Source of the DNA: Streptomyces albicerus
GTDB taxonomy: Bacteria; Actinomycetota; Actinomycetes; Streptomycetales; Streptomycetaceae
DNA: 64,000 nucleotides
Assembly (NCBI RefSeq): GCF_008905045.1
Contig: NZ_VWMY01000003.1
Coordinates: forward strand, 116,714-180,713
Direction of reading: 5' to 3'
Shown: in pieces, positions 63,529 through 64,000 of the stretch
Numbering within the stretch: the stretch's first letter is position 1
How the letters are laid out: each line of letters begins with the position of its first letter
Made by a program: the position numbers and the translations under genes
The notes under the pieces: generated by a model
What the model was told of the DNA's origin: nothing
The model's database searches: none
What the model saw: only the letters and a program-made list of their open reading frames with translations

Positions 63529-64000
63529 CTTCTGCAACTTTATCGGCATCCGGTCGAGTTGGACGTTGGTGCGTCCGATCGGCACGATGAGCGGCCGGTC
63601 CCCCACCGGGTCGTCGATCACCATGGCGCGCAGTCCGAACGCCTCGTGCAGCAATTCGGCGGTGATCACGTCACGCGGATGCCCCTGCGCCAGGATCGCG
63701 CCCTCCCTCATCACGATGAGGTTGTCGCTGTAGCGCGTCGCCAGGTTGAGGTCGTGCAGCACCATGACCACGGTGCACCCCGACTCGTGGAGGTCGTCCA
63801 CCAGGTCGAGCACGTCGACCGCGTGCGCCAGGTCCAGGTACGTGGTCGGCTCGTCGAGGAGCAGCAGGTCGGTTCCCTGAGCCAGGGTCATCGAGATCCA
63901 GACGCGCTGACGCTGTCCGCCGGACAGCGAGTCCACCGGACGGTCGGCGAGGTCGGACACCCCGGTCATGGCCAGCGCGCGCTCCACGACGGCGGCGTCG
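63526..64000 (-). CDS. cchE: Ferric-siderophore uptake ABC ATPase (3' part, runs off the right edge)
   Basis: The last 158 codons are present and the frame is open at 64000. Signature [20 protein letters not shown], Walker B DLLLLDEPTTYLDLAHAVDV and H-loop VVMVLHDLNLATRYSDNLIV are intact and of the FepC/FhuC type. The usual C-terminal segment follows (HPRDVITAELLHEAFGLRAM). It powers import of the ferric siderophore delivered by CchF through permeases that must be encoded to the right. The stop overlaps an iron box. Confidence 0.92.
   Translation of the reverse strand, partial: DAAVVERALAMTGVSDLADRPVDSLSGGQRQRVWISMTLAQGTDLLLLDEPTTYLDLAHAVDVLDLVDDLHESGCTVVMVLHDLNLATRYSDNLIVMREGAILAQGHPRDVITAELLHEAFGLRAMVIDDPVGDRPLIVPIGRTNVQLDRMPIKLQK

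Overview
The window is high-GC actinobacterial DNA, almost certainly from a Streptomyces. The evidence is very high third-position GC, frequent GTG starts, SARP/AfsR, WhiB and SpoIIE-phosphatase/sigma regulators, cobalamin genes, 19-bp actinobacterial iron boxes, and a siderophore cluster whose adenylation-domain codes match coelichelin. No CRISPR array, rRNA or replication origin was seen.

Layout. 1-2064: start of a sugar-type ABC binding lipoprotein with operator-like palindromes, a gene-poor stretch, and an APH(6)/hydroxyurea-type phosphotransferase. 2314-9358: a group-2 RpoD-like sigma factor, a convergent PAS-PAS-GAF-SpoIIE-HATPase phosphatase, and an AfsR-like SARP-NB-ARC-TPR regulator. 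9529-20681: secreted DUF4394 protein, NlpC/P60 hydrolase, a rifampin-phosphotransferase-like enzyme coupled to a membrane protein, membrane-anchored tyrosine phosphatase, ABC exporter, CPBP protease and TauD-type dioxygenase. 20829-21893: a graveyard holding a SARP fragment, an IS transposase fragment and an ECF sigma fragment.

21928-31763 is an aromatic meta-cleavage catabolic island: amidohydrolase/decarboxylase, flavoprotein hydroxylase, extradiol dioxygenase, C-C hydrolase, IclR and TetR regulators, then hydratase, acylating aldehyde dehydrogenase and aldolase (mhpD-F-E type). Ring hydroxylation, ring opening, hydrolysis and lower-pathway conversion to pyruvate and acetyl-CoA can be read in gene order. 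A shared GTTCCG-N5-CGGAAC palindrome precedes two of its transcription units. 31764-33600 is a second graveyard (alpha-glucosidase, LacI, ImuA-like and integrase fragments around one intact SnoaL-like gene) ending at a tRNA-Pro gene.

33852-43691 looks like ordinary chromosomal backbone: DUF309, cobF, a MITE, cobK, HAD phosphatase, GH15 enzyme, TSUP permease, lipase, WhiB-Dps pair, DUF3140, an HhH protein and a SAM methyltransferase.

43836-64000 is a coelichelin-type siderophore locus: N-acetylglutamate-synthase-like GNAT, MbtH protein, ornithine N-hydroxylase, a 35-codon leader ORF and esterase, two ABC half-exporters, a three-module NRPS, the ferri-siderophore binding lipoprotein and the start of the uptake ATPase. 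Adenylation codes read directly from the sequence are formyl-hydroxyornithine, threonine and hydroxyornithine. Iron boxes sit at four promoters. Most striking are the two half-exporters, whose ATPase motifs are degenerate in a complementary way, and an intergenic Streptomyces repeat inserted in frame inside the NRPS gene. The formyltransferase (cchA) and uptake permeases are not in the window and would be expected to the right of it.
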